26,940 nucleotides of DNA, taken from assembly GCA_910587505.1 (NCBI GenBank), contig CAJULD010000010.1:1-26940 (forward strand), given 5' to 3'. Below the pieces are notes generated by a model. It was not told where the DNA came from, did not search any database, and was given only the letters and a program-made list of their open reading frames with translations. The position numbers and the translations under genes were made by a program. Shown piece by piece: positions 7,421 through 14,542 of the stretch. The DNA comes from an uncultured Oscillospiraceae bacterium (lineage in GTDB: Bacteria > Bacillota > Clostridia > Oscillospirales > Oscillospiraceae). Every line of letters begins with the position of its first letter. Within the stretch, counting starts at the first letter, position 1.

Positions 7421-8125
7421 TCACTCCGGCTTCACATAGTAGGGACATTTCTTCCGAATGCACTGTTGATTGTCCGTGGAATAGTGGCACTCGACTTTTT
7501 CCGGCAGTTCCATATCTGTGCCAAGCTTTTCTTTGACAAAAGCGGCTGCGGTGCGGATGGCCGTAAAGGAATTCCTTTTACAGCACCGCGGGCCGCCTGA
7601 CATTCCAATTTCCTGGAGAGCGCCAGCTGTGATCTGATTCGCCAATCCCCAGTTTTTTCCGGAAAGCGGCGTCGTCCCGGTTACGATGCTCCAAAACATA
7701 CCCGCACTGACTGCCGCTCCGCAGCAGCCCCAGAATCCGCAGGCGCCGCCCGGATATTTTCCGCCCCGCGCCTCCATTTCCCGCAACGCCGCTTCCAGAT
7801 CCACCTCGCCGCCCGCATTGTGATACGCAGTGATGAGAGCTGCACCCACCATGATGTGGTGCTCGTTGCCATGCATATATATGAACGGATCGTCCATCAT
7901 CCCCTGCACCATTGCGATGGGATTTTTGGAATCGCTTTTGCGGCAGTATGCCAGAATCGTCTCTATGCCCTGCTTCGCATGGCAGCGGTCGCATATATAG
8001 TGCCCCTCGACACAGCCGGCGGCGCTGGGAAACCGCTTTCCGCAAACGGCGCAGGTCATCTCCCGTTCTGCATTATAATATTCCAGCGGCTTCCCGCATA
8101 TCAGGCATCCGCTCCTGTTCCCCAC
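7421..8125 (-). CDS. DUF5714 domain protein, Cys-rich, inserted between pheS and pheT
   Basis: 234 residues, matching in my judgement the DUF5714 family of anaerobic Clostridia and archaea, whose function is unknown. The N-terminus has likely zinc-binding pairs C7/C10, C25/C28 and C45/C48 plus C38. The middle has GHYICDRCHAKQGIE and the motif HHIMVGAALITAYHNAGG. The C-terminal half is glycine/cysteine-rich (GGACGFWGCCGA, GGPRCCKRNSF) and ends in a second Cys cluster. This suggests metal or Fe-S binding, which is inference. The start is a GTG at 8123-8125, only 10 nt after the pheS stop, with GGGGGTG as ribosome site, so it is translated from the phe operon mRNA. Codon choice looks less GC-biased than in pheS and pheT, consistent with later insertion into the operon. 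Confidence 0.75.
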   Translation of the reverse strand: MGNRSGCLICGKPLEYYNAEREMTCAVCGKRFPSAAGCVEGHYICDRCHAKQGIETILAYCRKSDSKNPIAMVQGMMDDPFIYMHGNEHHIMVGAALITAYHNAGGEVDLEAALREMEARGGKYPGGACGFWGCCGAAVSAGMFWSIVTGTTPLSGKNWGLANQITAGALQEIGMSGGPRCCKRNSFTAIRTAAAFVKEKLGTDMELPEKVECHYSTDNQQCIRKKCPYYVKPE

Positions 8126-8135
8126 ACTGCACCCC

Positions 8136-9161
8136 CTAGAACTGCTCCAGAAACCGCACGTCGTTTTCGAAGATCAGGCGCAGGTCGTCGATCTTGAACC
8201 GCCGCAGGGCCAGCCGCTCCAGTCCGAAGCCGAAGGCCCAGCCGGAGTACACCTCCGGGTCGATGCCGCTCATCTCCAGCACCCTGGGGTGGACCATCCC
8301 GGCCCCCAGCAGCTCGATCCAGCCCTCGCCCTTGCAGGTGGGACAGCCCGCCCCGCCGCACTTGTAGCACTGCACGTCCATTTCGCAGCTGGGCTCGGTG
8401 AAAGGGAAGTGGTGAGGGCGGAACCGGGTCTGGGTGCCCTCGCCGAAGAGCTTCTCCGCCACGGCGTTCAGCGCGCCCTTCAGGTCCGCCATGGTCACGC
8501 CCCTGTCGATGACCAGACCTTCCACCTGGTGGAACATGGGGGAGTGGGTGGCGTCCACCTCGTCCTTCCGGTAGACCCGGCCGGGGGCCACGATGCGGAT
8601 GGGCAGGGGCATGGTGTCCATGGCCCGGACCTGCATGGGAGAGGTCTGGCTGCGGAGCATCACCCGGCTGTCCGTGTCAAAATAGAAGGTGTCGGACCAG
8701 TCCCGGCTGGGGTGGCCCTCCTCGGCGTTGAGGCGGTCAAAGTTCAGCTCCGCCAGCTCTACCTCGGGGCCGTCCATGACGGTAAAGCCCATGCCGATGA
8801 AGATGTCCTTCAGCTCGTCCAGGGCGATGTTCATGGGGTGCTGGTGGCCGATGGAAACGCTCTCGCCGGGGACGGTCACATCCACCGCCTCGGCCTTCAG
8901 CCGCAGCTCCAGCGCGGCGGCCTCCAGCTTCCGGGAGCTCTCCTCCAGGGCCTTCTCCAGGGCGGCCCGGACGTCGTTGGCAAGCTGGCCCATGACGGGG
9001 CGCTCCTGGGGGGACAGCCTGCCCATCATTTTCAGAACGCCGGTGAGCTCGCCCTTCTTGCCCAGGTACTTCACCCGCAGCTCGTCCAGAGCGGCGGCGT
9101 CCTCCGCCGCCCGGAAGGCGGCGAGGGCTTCTTCCTTGATTTTTGCCAGTTGTTCTTTCAT
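8136..9161 (-). CDS. pheS: Phenylalanine--tRNA ligase alpha subunit
   Basis: 341 residues, normal for PheS. An N-terminal helical coiled-coil arm (1 to about 85, MKEQLAKIKEEALAAFR) binds tRNA. The class II catalytic core follows, with HPMN, GFTVMDGPEVE, RSQTSPMQVRAM (motif 2 region), FHQVEGLVID and GAGMVHPRVL, and motif 3 as GWAFGFGLERLA. A Cys cluster CYKCGGAGCPTCKGEGW around residue 265 is the optional zinc-ribbon seen in many bacterial PheS. The enzyme activates phenylalanine with ATP and transfers it to tRNA-Phe together with PheT. The start is ATG 9159-9161 with GAAAGGAAA upstream. The frame is open further upstream, but that part overlaps the preceding gene and is not PheS-like. Regulated by the Phe T-box at 9663-9905. 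Confidence 0.97.
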   Translation of the reverse strand: MKEQLAKIKEEALAAFRAAEDAAALDELRVKYLGKKGELTGVLKMMGRLSPQERPVMGQLANDVRAALEKALEESSRKLEAAALELRLKAEAVDVTVPGESVSIGHQHPMNIALDELKDIFIGMGFTVMDGPEVELAELNFDRLNAEEGHPSRDWSDTFYFDTDSRVMLRSQTSPMQVRAMDTMPLPIRIVAPGRVYRKDEVDATHSPMFHQVEGLVIDRGVTMADLKGALNAVAEKLFGEGTQTRFRPHHFPFTEPSCEMDVQCYKCGGAGCPTCKGEGWIELLGAGMVHPRVLEMSGIDPEVYSGWAFGFGLERLALRRFKIDDLRLIFENDVRFLEQF

Positions 9162-9202
9162 TTTGTTCCGTTTCCTTTCAGAGTAGTTGCCGCTTCTCGG
9201 CA

Positions 9203-9630
9203 TCAGGCGCATAGGACGCAGGCCGTCAGCATGAGTATATCCAGCAGAATCAGCGCGTGGAGAACGATGTGGTACAGATCCGGTATCAGCCGGGTATCGC
9301 TCTGGGGAATCAGCCGCAGGGTGCCGGCAAAGCACTGGTTATAGCCCGCCGGCTTCCTCCGGGGGGAGGCGCCGAAGAGGGTGCAGTACCAGTGGCAGAA
9401 AAACTGGACGGTCAGCCACAGGAGCAGCACGGCCAGCAGGACCCGGCGGCCCGCCTGGGGGCGCAGCAGGTACAGCAGAGCACCCGCGGTGAACAGCGCC
9501 GGCATGAAGCCCTCGGCGCTCTTCACGCCCACGCCCTTCACCAGCAGATATTCCCCAGCCTGCAGGTGACGACGGCCTCCAAAAACCACAGCCACAGCGC
9601 GGCGGTCACAATTTTTACAGTCAGCTCCAC
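9203..9630 (-). pseudogene. Small multi-pass membrane protein, probably frameshifted
   Basis: First gene after the Phe T-box, 41 nt before pheS. No family recognised. The downstream frame encodes three hydrophobic segments (GFMPALFTAGALLYLL, VLLAVLLLWLTVQFF, IVLHALILLDILMLTACVL) but has only a poor GTG start and no signal-like beginning. A GTG at 9628-9630, well placed behind GGAAGG, begins a different frame with a convincing first helix (VELTVKIVTAALWLWFLEAV) that stops at 9538. The two join smoothly if one G is added to the GGGG tract (plus-strand C-run 9553-9556), giving about 142 residues with four helices. So either the gene carries a one-base deletion, or there is programmed -1 slippage, or the sequence has an error. 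Product function is unknown. Confidence 0.65.
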
Positions 9631-9662
9631 TTCACCGTACCTTCCAAACATCTGCGGACGCG

Positions 9663-9905
9663 AAAAAAGCCCCTCATCCCCGCAACCTGGGGACGAAAGG
9701 CTTCGCCTTCCGCGGTACCACCCGCATTCGCGCCCGCACAGCAGGCGCGCACTTAACCTCCGGTAACGGCGGAGAAAACCGTCCCGCTCTCGCGGACCGC
9801 TCCCGGGCGAACCAGGCGGCATGGCGCCGGGGCGGCTTGCAGCCGGCGGCCGCCCCTCTCTGATGCTCCGTAAACCCGCTATTTTCCCGTTCCTCGCATT
9901 TGACT
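9663..9905 (-). promoter_or_regulatory. T-box riboswitch, phenylalanine specifier
   Basis: Minus-strand leader of about 240 nt. The T-box core GGGTGGTACCGCG is at 9711-9723, followed by the TTCGTCCC segment and a terminator (arms AGCC/GTCCCC and GGGGAT/GGGCT) running into TTTTTT (plus-strand A-run 9663-9668). The stem I distal part has AGAGAG followed by paired GGGCGG/CCGCCC. In the specifier region the codon TTC (plus-strand 9809-9811), followed by a purine, reads Phe. Uncharged tRNA-Phe should stabilise the antiterminator and turn on the membrane gene, pheS, the DUF5714 gene and pheT. Confidence 0.9.
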
Positions 9906-9911
9906 TCTTCT

Positions 9912-9940
9912 TTTATAGCATAAAGCTTCCCCGTTGGCAA
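9912..9940 (-). promoter_or_regulatory. Sigma-A promoter of the phe T-box operon
   Basis: TTGCCA (plus-strand 9935-9940), a 17-bp spacer and TATAAA (9912-9917). It places the transcript start at about 9905, just ahead of T-box stem I. Confidence 0.75.
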
Positions 9941-9989
9941 GACCTTTGTGAAAAAATATAGCCGATGAGTCTGAGAAGCGGCAAAACGC

Positions 9990-10010
9990 AGCGCCCGCGT
10001 AGCGGGCGCT
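9990..10010 (-). terminator. Terminator of the HAD gene
   Basis: AGCGCCCGC (9990-9998) and GCGGGCGCT (10002-10010) form a 9-bp stem with a 3-nt loop. On the minus strand it is followed by GCGTTTTGCC. It lies 24 nt after the HAD stop codon and just upstream of the phe promoter. Confidence 0.7.
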
Positions 10011-10034
10011 GGCAGCCGTGGGCCGGTTTTCCGG

Positions 10035-10883
10035 TTATTCGGCCACAGTCTCCATCCGCTCCACCACATCCGCCACCGCGCCGTCCACGCAGTGGCAGAC
10101 CGTTTCCGCGCCGCAGGCGAGGACCTCCTCAATGGCGTTGGCGGGAGCGAACGCGTGATCGGCGGCGCGGAGCATGGGCAGGTCGTTGGCATGATCGCCG
10201 ATGCAGATCAGAGTGCGGCTGCCGGTCAGCTCCTTCAGCCGGCGGGCCATGGCGCCCTTGTCCGCCCCCCTGGCGGTCAGCTCCATAAGGTGATCGCTGG
10301 AGAAGATCATTTCGTATTTCTTTTCCCAGCCCTGGGCTTCCATGAAGGCCCGCAGCCGGAGAAGCCGGGGCATGTCCGCCATGAACAGCGCCTTGGCCAG
10401 CGGAACGGGCAGGGTCCGGCGGTTCAGCGCCGTGATCTCCCGGAAGGGCATCCCGGTCAGCCGGGCGTGCTGAACGTTCCGCTCGGTGGGGTGGAGGGCG
10501 TGGATGCGATCGTTGGACAGGTACAGCTCCATGGACGTGCCCGGAAAGGCGGCCTCCACCGCCGCCAGATCCTCCGCCGCATCCTCCGGCAGCAGCACCC
10601 GCAGAACGTACCGCCCCGCCGCCAGATCGTAGATCCCGCCGCCGTTGTCCACAATCACCGGCGCGCTGACGGGCAGCGCCTCCACATGCTGCCGGAAGGC
10701 CCCCAACGCCCGGCCCGTGGCAAAGGAGAACCGTCCCCCCTCCCCGGTCCAGCGTTTCACCGCCGCCAGATTCCGGGGACTGGGCGGCGGAACCGCTCCC
10801 GTGCCGCCGGAAAGCGCGGTCTCCGTATACTGAAAGGTGTTGTCATAATCGCTGATCAGCAGCATCCCGTCAAACTTCCCCAT
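10035..10883 (-). CDS. HAD-superfamily (Cof-like) phosphatase
   Basis: 282 residues. The N-terminus MGKFDGMLLISDYDNT carries the HAD nucleophile motif (D12, D14, T16). A motif II-like FATGRAL follows, and a C-terminal CIGDHANDLPMLRAADHAFAPANA (about 226-249) is the motif III/IV signature of Cof/type IIB HAD phosphatases, with a mixed alpha/beta cap between. Members dephosphorylate sugar phosphates or cofactors in the cytoplasm, and the substrate cannot be told from sequence. The second aspartate loop is SDYDNTF instead of the usual DLDGTL. The start is ATG 10881-10883 with GGGAGA 5 nt upstream, in preference to a longer in-frame extension over the promoter. It is divergent from guaD. A perfect TATAAT (plus-strand 10935-10940) lies upstream with no good -35 box, next to a large inverted repeat. 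Confidence 0.88.
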   Translation of the reverse strand: MGKFDGMLLISDYDNTFQYTETALSGGTGAVPPPSPRNLAAVKRWTGEGGRFSFATGRALGAFRQHVEALPVSAPVIVDNGGGIYDLAAGRYVLRVLLPEDAAEDLAAVEAAFPGTSMELYLSNDRIHALHPTERNVQHARLTGMPFREITALNRRTLPVPLAKALFMADMPRLLRLRAFMEAQGWEKKYEMIFSSDHLMELTARGADKGAMARRLKELTGSRTLICIGDHANDLPMLRAADHAFAPANAIEEVLACGAETVCHCVDGAVADVVERMETVAE

Positions 10884-10934
10884 GGCCGTCTCCCATCTCC
10901 CTGATATGTGTGCGCCGGAATACGTACAATCCCC

Positions 10935-10940
10935 ATTATA
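10935..10940 (-). promoter_or_regulatory. -10 box of the HAD gene promoter (no good -35)
   Basis: TATAAT on the minus strand, about 50 bp upstream of the HAD start. The expected -35 position (about 10958-10963) reads AAGGCG, a poor match, and falls inside the spacer of the inverted repeat 10949-10979. This is compatible with control by a protein bound there. Confidence 0.45.
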
Positions 10941-10948
10941 ATACAATT

Positions 10949-10979
10949 TTGTTAAATCGCCTTGAGGAAGATTTAACAA
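10949..10979. promoter_or_regulatory. 31-bp inverted repeat, candidate operator between divergent genes
   Basis: TTGTTAAATC (10949-10958) and GATTTAACAA (10970-10979) are perfect 10-bp arms around an 11-bp spacer. Centre-to-centre spacing is 21 bp, two helical turns, as expected for a dimeric regulator. It covers the -35 region of the HAD gene and ends 8 bp before the -35 box of guaD. It lacks a GC-rich stem and T-run, so it is not terminator-like. Confidence 0.55.
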
Positions 10980-10987
10980 AGTTTGTC

Positions 10988-11016
10988 TTGCATTAACGAA
11001 CAGAATTTGATATACT
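10988..11016 (+). promoter_or_regulatory. Sigma-A promoter of guaD
   Basis: TTGCAT (10988-10993), a 17-bp spacer and TATACT (11011-11016). It gives a leader of about 139 nt that contains a terminator-like hairpin before the coding region. Confidence 0.7.
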
Positions 11017-11090
11017 ACACTATACTTTAACCTGTTGCTTTTGGTCTTATCTCCGGAAAATTCTTGTGGCCGCCCGCGGTGTTGTCAGGG

Positions 11091-11133
11091 GGTCCAGACC
11101 GGCCTGGGAGTTGGTTTGGACTCCGTCTTTTTT
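11091..11133 (+). terminator. Leader attenuator candidate upstream of guaD
   Basis: GTCCAGACC (11092-11100) pairs with GGTTTGGAC (11113-11121), nine pairs with one G-U, followed by TCCGTC and TTTTTT (11128-11133). It lies inside the transcript between promoter and start codon, so read-through must be permitted or regulated. A competing GGAGT/ACTCC stem exists. No conserved purine-riboswitch sequence was recognised in the leader. Confidence 0.5.
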
Positions 11134-11160
11134 CGGGAATAAAGAGAAAGGAGTCTCGTC

Positions 11161-12411
11161 ATGACTACCATTCTGCACGGCAACATTATCCATGCCCCAT
11201 CCTTCGGGACGCTGGAGACCATTCCTGACGGATACCTGATTCTGGAGGACGGCGTCCTCCGGGCCCTGTCTCCCGTTCTGCCCGCGCAGTATGCCTCCTG
11301 CCCGGTGACGGACTACGGCGACGGACTCATCCTGCCCTCCTTTGCGGACCTTCACCTCCACGCTCCCCAGTACCCGATGCTGGGCATGGGGATGGACCTG
11401 CCCCTGATGGAGTGGCTGTCGGCCTACACCTTCCGCACCGAGGCCCGTTTCGCCGACCCGGAGTACGCCCGCCGCATCTGCCGCCAGCTGGCGCGGGACC
11501 TGATCACCTCCGGCACGACGCGGGTGGCCATGTTCTCCTCCTGCCACACCGCCGCTACCCTGATTCTGATGGAGGAGCTGGAAAAGGCCGGTGTGACCGG
11601 CTATGTGGGCAAGGTGAACATGGACCGCAGCAGCGGCCCCGTTCAGGAGGACACCGTCCGGTCTGTCGCGGAGACGCTCCGGTGGCTGGACGGCTGTCAG
11701 GACTTTCATCTGGTCAGCCCCATTATCACGCCCCGGTTTGTCCCCTCCTGCACCAACGAGCTGCTGGCAGGACTGGGCACGCTGGCACGGGAGCGGGGCC
11801 TGCCGGTCCAGTCCCATCTGTCCGAGAGCGCCGGGGAAGTGGAGCTGGTGGCGCAGCTCCACCCGGACTGCGCCCGGTACTGGGAGATTTACAACAAATA
11901 CGGCCTGTGGAAGGAACGCACCCTGATGGCGCACTGCGTCCTCAGCGATCCCCGGGAGCAGGAGGCCATGGCGGAAGCCGGCGTGTGGGCGGTGCACTGC
12001 GCCGCCTCCAATGTGAACCTGTGCAGCGGGACGGCCGGCGTCCGGGCCCTTCTGAACCGGGGCGTCCATGTGGCGCTGGGCAGCGACATCGCCGGAGGCG
12101 ACCAGCTGGCGATGAACAGGGTGATCGTGGACTCCATCCGCGCCTCCAAGCTCCGGCAGATGGAAACCGGGGAGCCCTTCCTCACAATGCCGGAGGCCTA
12201 CTATCTGGGGTCCAGCGCGGGTCACATTTATTTTGGCGGCGGCGCGGGGTTCCAGACCGGCTGCAAGCTGCATGCCGTGGTGGTGAACGACGCCCGGCTG
12301 CCGGAACCGGCACGGGAGCTGAATCTGGCCGAGCGGTTCGAGCGGGCGGTCTATCTGATGGACAGGACGGATATCCGGGCCGTGTACAGCGAGGGCGTCA
12401 ACCGGCTGTGA
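11161..12411 (+). CDS. guaD: Guanine deaminase
   Basis: 416 residues of the amidohydrolase superfamily. The guanine-deaminase signature is complete: PSFADLHLHAPQYP with metal ligands H65 and H67, GKVNMDRSS, HLSES with H219, MAHCVLS with H258, HCAASNVNLCSGT and LGSDIAGG with the catalytic/metal aspartate D309. It converts guanine to xanthine and ammonia in the cytoplasm, with one zinc (or iron) ion, for purine salvage or nitrogen release. The start ATG 11161 follows AAAGGAGT. Length is slightly below the usual 430-450. It is a single gene with its own promoter, leader hairpin and strong terminator. The upstream palindrome shared with the HAD gene may regulate it. The family also contains 8-oxoguanine and ammeline deaminases, less likely here given the APQYP and MDR motifs. 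Confidence 0.92.
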   Translation: MTTILHGNIIHAPSFGTLETIPDGYLILEDGVLRALSPVLPAQYASCPVTDYGDGLILPSFADLHLHAPQYPMLGMGMDLPLMEWLSAYTFRTEARFADPEYARRICRQLARDLITSGTTRVAMFSSCHTAATLILMEELEKAGVTGYVGKVNMDRSSGPVQEDTVRSVAETLRWLDGCQDFHLVSPIITPRFVPSCTNELLAGLGTLARERGLPVQSHLSESAGEVELVAQLHPDCARYWEIYNKYGLWKERTLMAHCVLSDPREQEAMAEAGVWAVHCAASNVNLCSGTAGVRALLNRGVHVALGSDIAGGDQLAMNRVIVDSIRASKLRQMETGEPFLTMPEAYYLGSSAGHIYFGGGAGFQTGCKLHAVVVNDARLPEPARELNLAERFERAVYLMDRTDIRAVYSEGVNRL

Positions 12412-12419
12412 CCTGCGGG

Positions 12420-12471
12420 AATCAGAAGCGGCGTCCGCCGGGGAAAGCTCCGGCGGGCGCCGCTTCTGATT
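12420..12471 (+). terminator. Strong terminator of guaD
   Basis: A stem of about 22 bp starts 9 nt after the stop codon. Arms are 12420-12441 and 12450-12471 (AATCAGAAGCGGCG... / ...CGCCGCTTCTGATT), followed by TTGC. One mismatch interrupts it. Confidence 0.85.
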
Positions 12472-12505
12472 TTGCATGGGGAATCATAATTTTCAAACCG
12501 TCTCA

Positions 12506-12534
12506 TTGCACAGTCTGTGAAAAAGAGGTATGCT
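12506..12534 (+). promoter_or_regulatory. Sigma-A promoter of the MGMT-like gene
   Basis: TTGCAC (12506-12511), a 17-bp spacer and TATGCT (12529-12534). The start point would fall at or just before AGGAGGTGATG (12541-12551), so the leader is extremely short. Confidence 0.65.
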
Positions 12535-12555
12535 GGAGACAGGAGGTGATGAAAT

Positions 12556-13035
12556 ATGGCGAAGGAAAATCAGAAGGATTTCAACGCCATGCTGCGCGAC
12601 AGCAGGGATATGCCGAAAATCCAGACCGTGACAGACCGGAAAACCATTGAGAAATATGGCGGCGACAGGATGTACTTTGCCCCGCCGGCGGACTATGACA
12701 GGGTGATGAAGAAGGTTCCCCGCGGGAAAGTGATTACCGTTGGAAAGATTCGGGAATATTTCGCCCGCCTGAGCGGCGCGGACTTTACCGAACCGATTAC
12801 GGCCGGGATTTTTGTCTCCATTGCGGCATGGGCCAGCTTCCAGCGTTCCGGGGACGGGACGCCCTACTGGCGAACGCTGAAGGCCAATGGGGAACTGAAC
12901 GAAAAATATCCCGGCGGGACAGCGGCGCAGCGGGAAAAACTGGAGGAAGAGGGGCACGTCATCCTTCAGCGGGGGCGAAAAAATATCCGGTATTATGTGA
13001 AGGATTATGAAGACGCGCTTTTCGATCCGGACTGA
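12556..13035 (+). CDS. MGMT-family (alkyltransferase-like) protein without the acceptor cysteine
   Basis: 159 residues. The part after about residue 55 is the DNA-binding domain of O6-alkylguanine-DNA alkyltransferases (VPRGKVITVGKIREYF, then TPYWRTLKANGELNEKYPGG and AAQREKLEEEGH). The active-site PCHRV of true MGMT reads PYWRT (P103-Y104-W105-R106), so the alkyl-accepting cysteine and its histidine are missing. Such proteins bind alkylated DNA without repairing it and hand lesions to other pathways, as shown for ATL proteins; that role is inferred here. The N-terminal 50 residues (DRKTIEKYGGDRMYFAPP) are specific to this Clostridia subgroup as far as I know. The start ATG 12556 follows an excellent AGGAGGTGATG. 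Single gene with its own promoter. Confidence 0.82.
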   Translation: MAKENQKDFNAMLRDSRDMPKIQTVTDRKTIEKYGGDRMYFAPPADYDRVMKKVPRGKVITVGKIREYFARLSGADFTEPITAGIFVSIAAWASFQRSGDGTPYWRTLKANGELNEKYPGGTAAQREKLEEEGHVILQRGRKNIRYYVKDYEDALFDPD

Positions 13036-13108
13036 AGCGCGGGGAACGCCCCCGTGAAACTCTTAGAAGCCCAGAAAGGCTTCTGAGAAAAGAATATCAA
13101 CCCGCAGG

Positions 13109-13129
13109 GGCGGGCCGCACCGGCCCGCC
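13109..13129. terminator. Shared terminator hairpin of convergent genes
   Basis: GGCGGGCC (13109-13116) and GGCCCGCC (13122-13129), an 8-bp stem with a 5-nt loop, followed by TCTCTTT on the plus strand. It ends just before the stop codon of the XRE gene on the other strand. A second hairpin, CTTAGAAGCC/GGCTTCTGAG, is at about 13061-13086. Confidence 0.6.
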
Positions 13130-13135
13130 TCTCTT

Positions 13136-14431
13136 TCAGTATTCCCATCCCGCCGGGTCGGTCGGACCGATAGAGCCGCCGTCCGCCGTAATCAGCTGCC
13201 CCCAGTCGGACTTTATGCTGTAGGGCACCCCGGCGAAGACGAATTCCCGTCCGTACTCGTCCGTCACAACGATGGAAATGGTGAACACGTCTTCCTCCTC
13301 CGGCTTCACGGACACATCCGGGAACCGGTAAAAGTCGTACTCCTCCTCATTGTAATTTGCGAACTGGTCCGGTTTTTCGCACTTTTCCAGCCAGCCCAGC
13401 AGCTTCCGGTTCCGGAACAGGCCCACCCGCAGGCTCCGGGCCTCCGCCCGGTCCACCCGGCTGTTTACGGCGGAGGACGCGGAGGTGTCCGGGGCGGTTT
13501 TGCGGCTTTCCATATACTCTCCCGACCAGTCCAGCTCCCCCGCACCGTTCAGGTCCTTCCACATCATCGCAGAATGCCCGTTCATGGAGTCGAAGTCCAC
13601 CTCCGGCATGGACTCCCCATACAGTCCGTACCAGGTTTCCAGCAGCTGGGTCTCCCGGATGTCCCCGATGAGGAAGGCCACGGAAATGCTGATGCTATCC
13701 GTCAGCCCGCAGGCGAGGGAAGCGGAGAAGGTCTGATTTTCTCCCGGCCGGCCGGGGACCTCCGCCGGGCCGGAGCCGTCATCCACCAGGAACACCGCCG
13801 TCATGCCCCCGGTGTAGGTCCGGGGAACGGCCCAGGCGGTGAAGCGGACCGTTCCCGCGGCCGGATCGGCGGAGGCCAGCTCCGTCCCATAGCCGGCGAT
13901 CAGGTCGTTCTGGCTTTTCAGTACCTCTTCCACCCGGCCGGTGATGCCCTCGATCTGGAGGTCCATCGTCCGGGTGACGCCCTCCAGACGGTTTTTCAGA
14001 TCCGTATACTGGAGCGTCATGTCCCAGCGCACGTCCTTTACCTCGTTGTGCAGCGCCAGACACAGGGCCAGTCCTACCGCAGCGCCGATAATCCAGGGCC
14101 GGCGCTGCCTCTTCTTCGCCGGCTGCCGGGCCGTCAGGTAGCGGTCCACGATCTCCTCCACCATCTTCAGCTGGGTTTCCGTCAGCTCGCCGTTTACCGC
14201 CGGAGCGGCTTTTTCCGCGCCCGCCGGATCAGATTCCTCCACCCCCAGCAGCCAGCCGATGGTCACGCCGAAAAGCCGGCTCATGGCGATCAGTTTATCT
14301 ATTTCCGGCAGCGCGGAGCCGCTCTCCCACTTGTATACCGACTGCCGGGACACGCCCAGAGCCTCCCCAAGGGCCTCCTGACTGAGCCCCTGCTCCTTCC
14401 GCTTTTGCGCGATACGCTGTCCCACTGTCAT
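13136..14431 (-). CDS. HTH-XRE protein with one membrane helix and an extracytoplasmic domain
   Basis: 431 residues from ATG 14429-14431, which follows AGGAGG (14441-14446). The frame is open 19 codons further, but those residues precede the ribosome site. Residues 5-60 are a clear XRE/Cro-type helix-turn-helix (IAQKRKEQGLSQEALGEALGVSRQSVYKWESG). A charged linker to about 110 is followed by a single membrane span at 111-127 (RPWIIGAAVGLALCLAL), a probable coiled coil at about 135-180 and a 250-residue outer region I do not recognise. The layout suggests a membrane-bound one-component regulator whose outside domain senses a wall or extracellular cue and whose HTH acts on nearby DNA. Targets are unknown. 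It is monocistronic, convergent with the MGMT-like gene. Confidence 0.82.
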   Translation of the reverse strand: MTVGQRIAQKRKEQGLSQEALGEALGVSRQSVYKWESGSALPEIDKLIAMSRLFGVTIGWLLGVEESDPAGAEKAAPAVNGELTETQLKMVEEIVDRYLTARQPAKKRQRRPWIIGAAVGLALCLALHNEVKDVRWDMTLQYTDLKNRLEGVTRTMDLQIEGITGRVEEVLKSQNDLIAGYGTELASADPAAGTVRFTAWAVPRTYTGGMTAVFLVDDGSGPAEVPGRPGENQTFSASLACGLTDSISISVAFLIGDIRETQLLETWYGLYGESMPEVDFDSMNGHSAMMWKDLNGAGELDWSGEYMESRKTAPDTSASSAVNSRVDRAEARSLRVGLFRNRKLLGWLEKCEKPDQFANYNEEEYDFYRFPDVSVKPEEEDVFTISIVVTDEYGREFVFAGVPYSIKSDWGQLITADGGSIGPTDPAGWEY

Positions 14432-14542
14432 AAGCGACCGCCTCCTTTCCCCTCCAGCATAACAAACCCGCCCCGGCCGCGCCACCAACCGAGGCGGAAA
14501 TTTTGCTAACCGGCAGTTTACATTTCCCGAAGTCCGGCCGGA

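Noticed and set aside
9162..9335. N-terminal extension of PheS to 9335
   Set aside because: It overlaps the upstream membrane gene, is not PheS-like, and the ATG at 9161 has a good ribosome site and gives the standard length.
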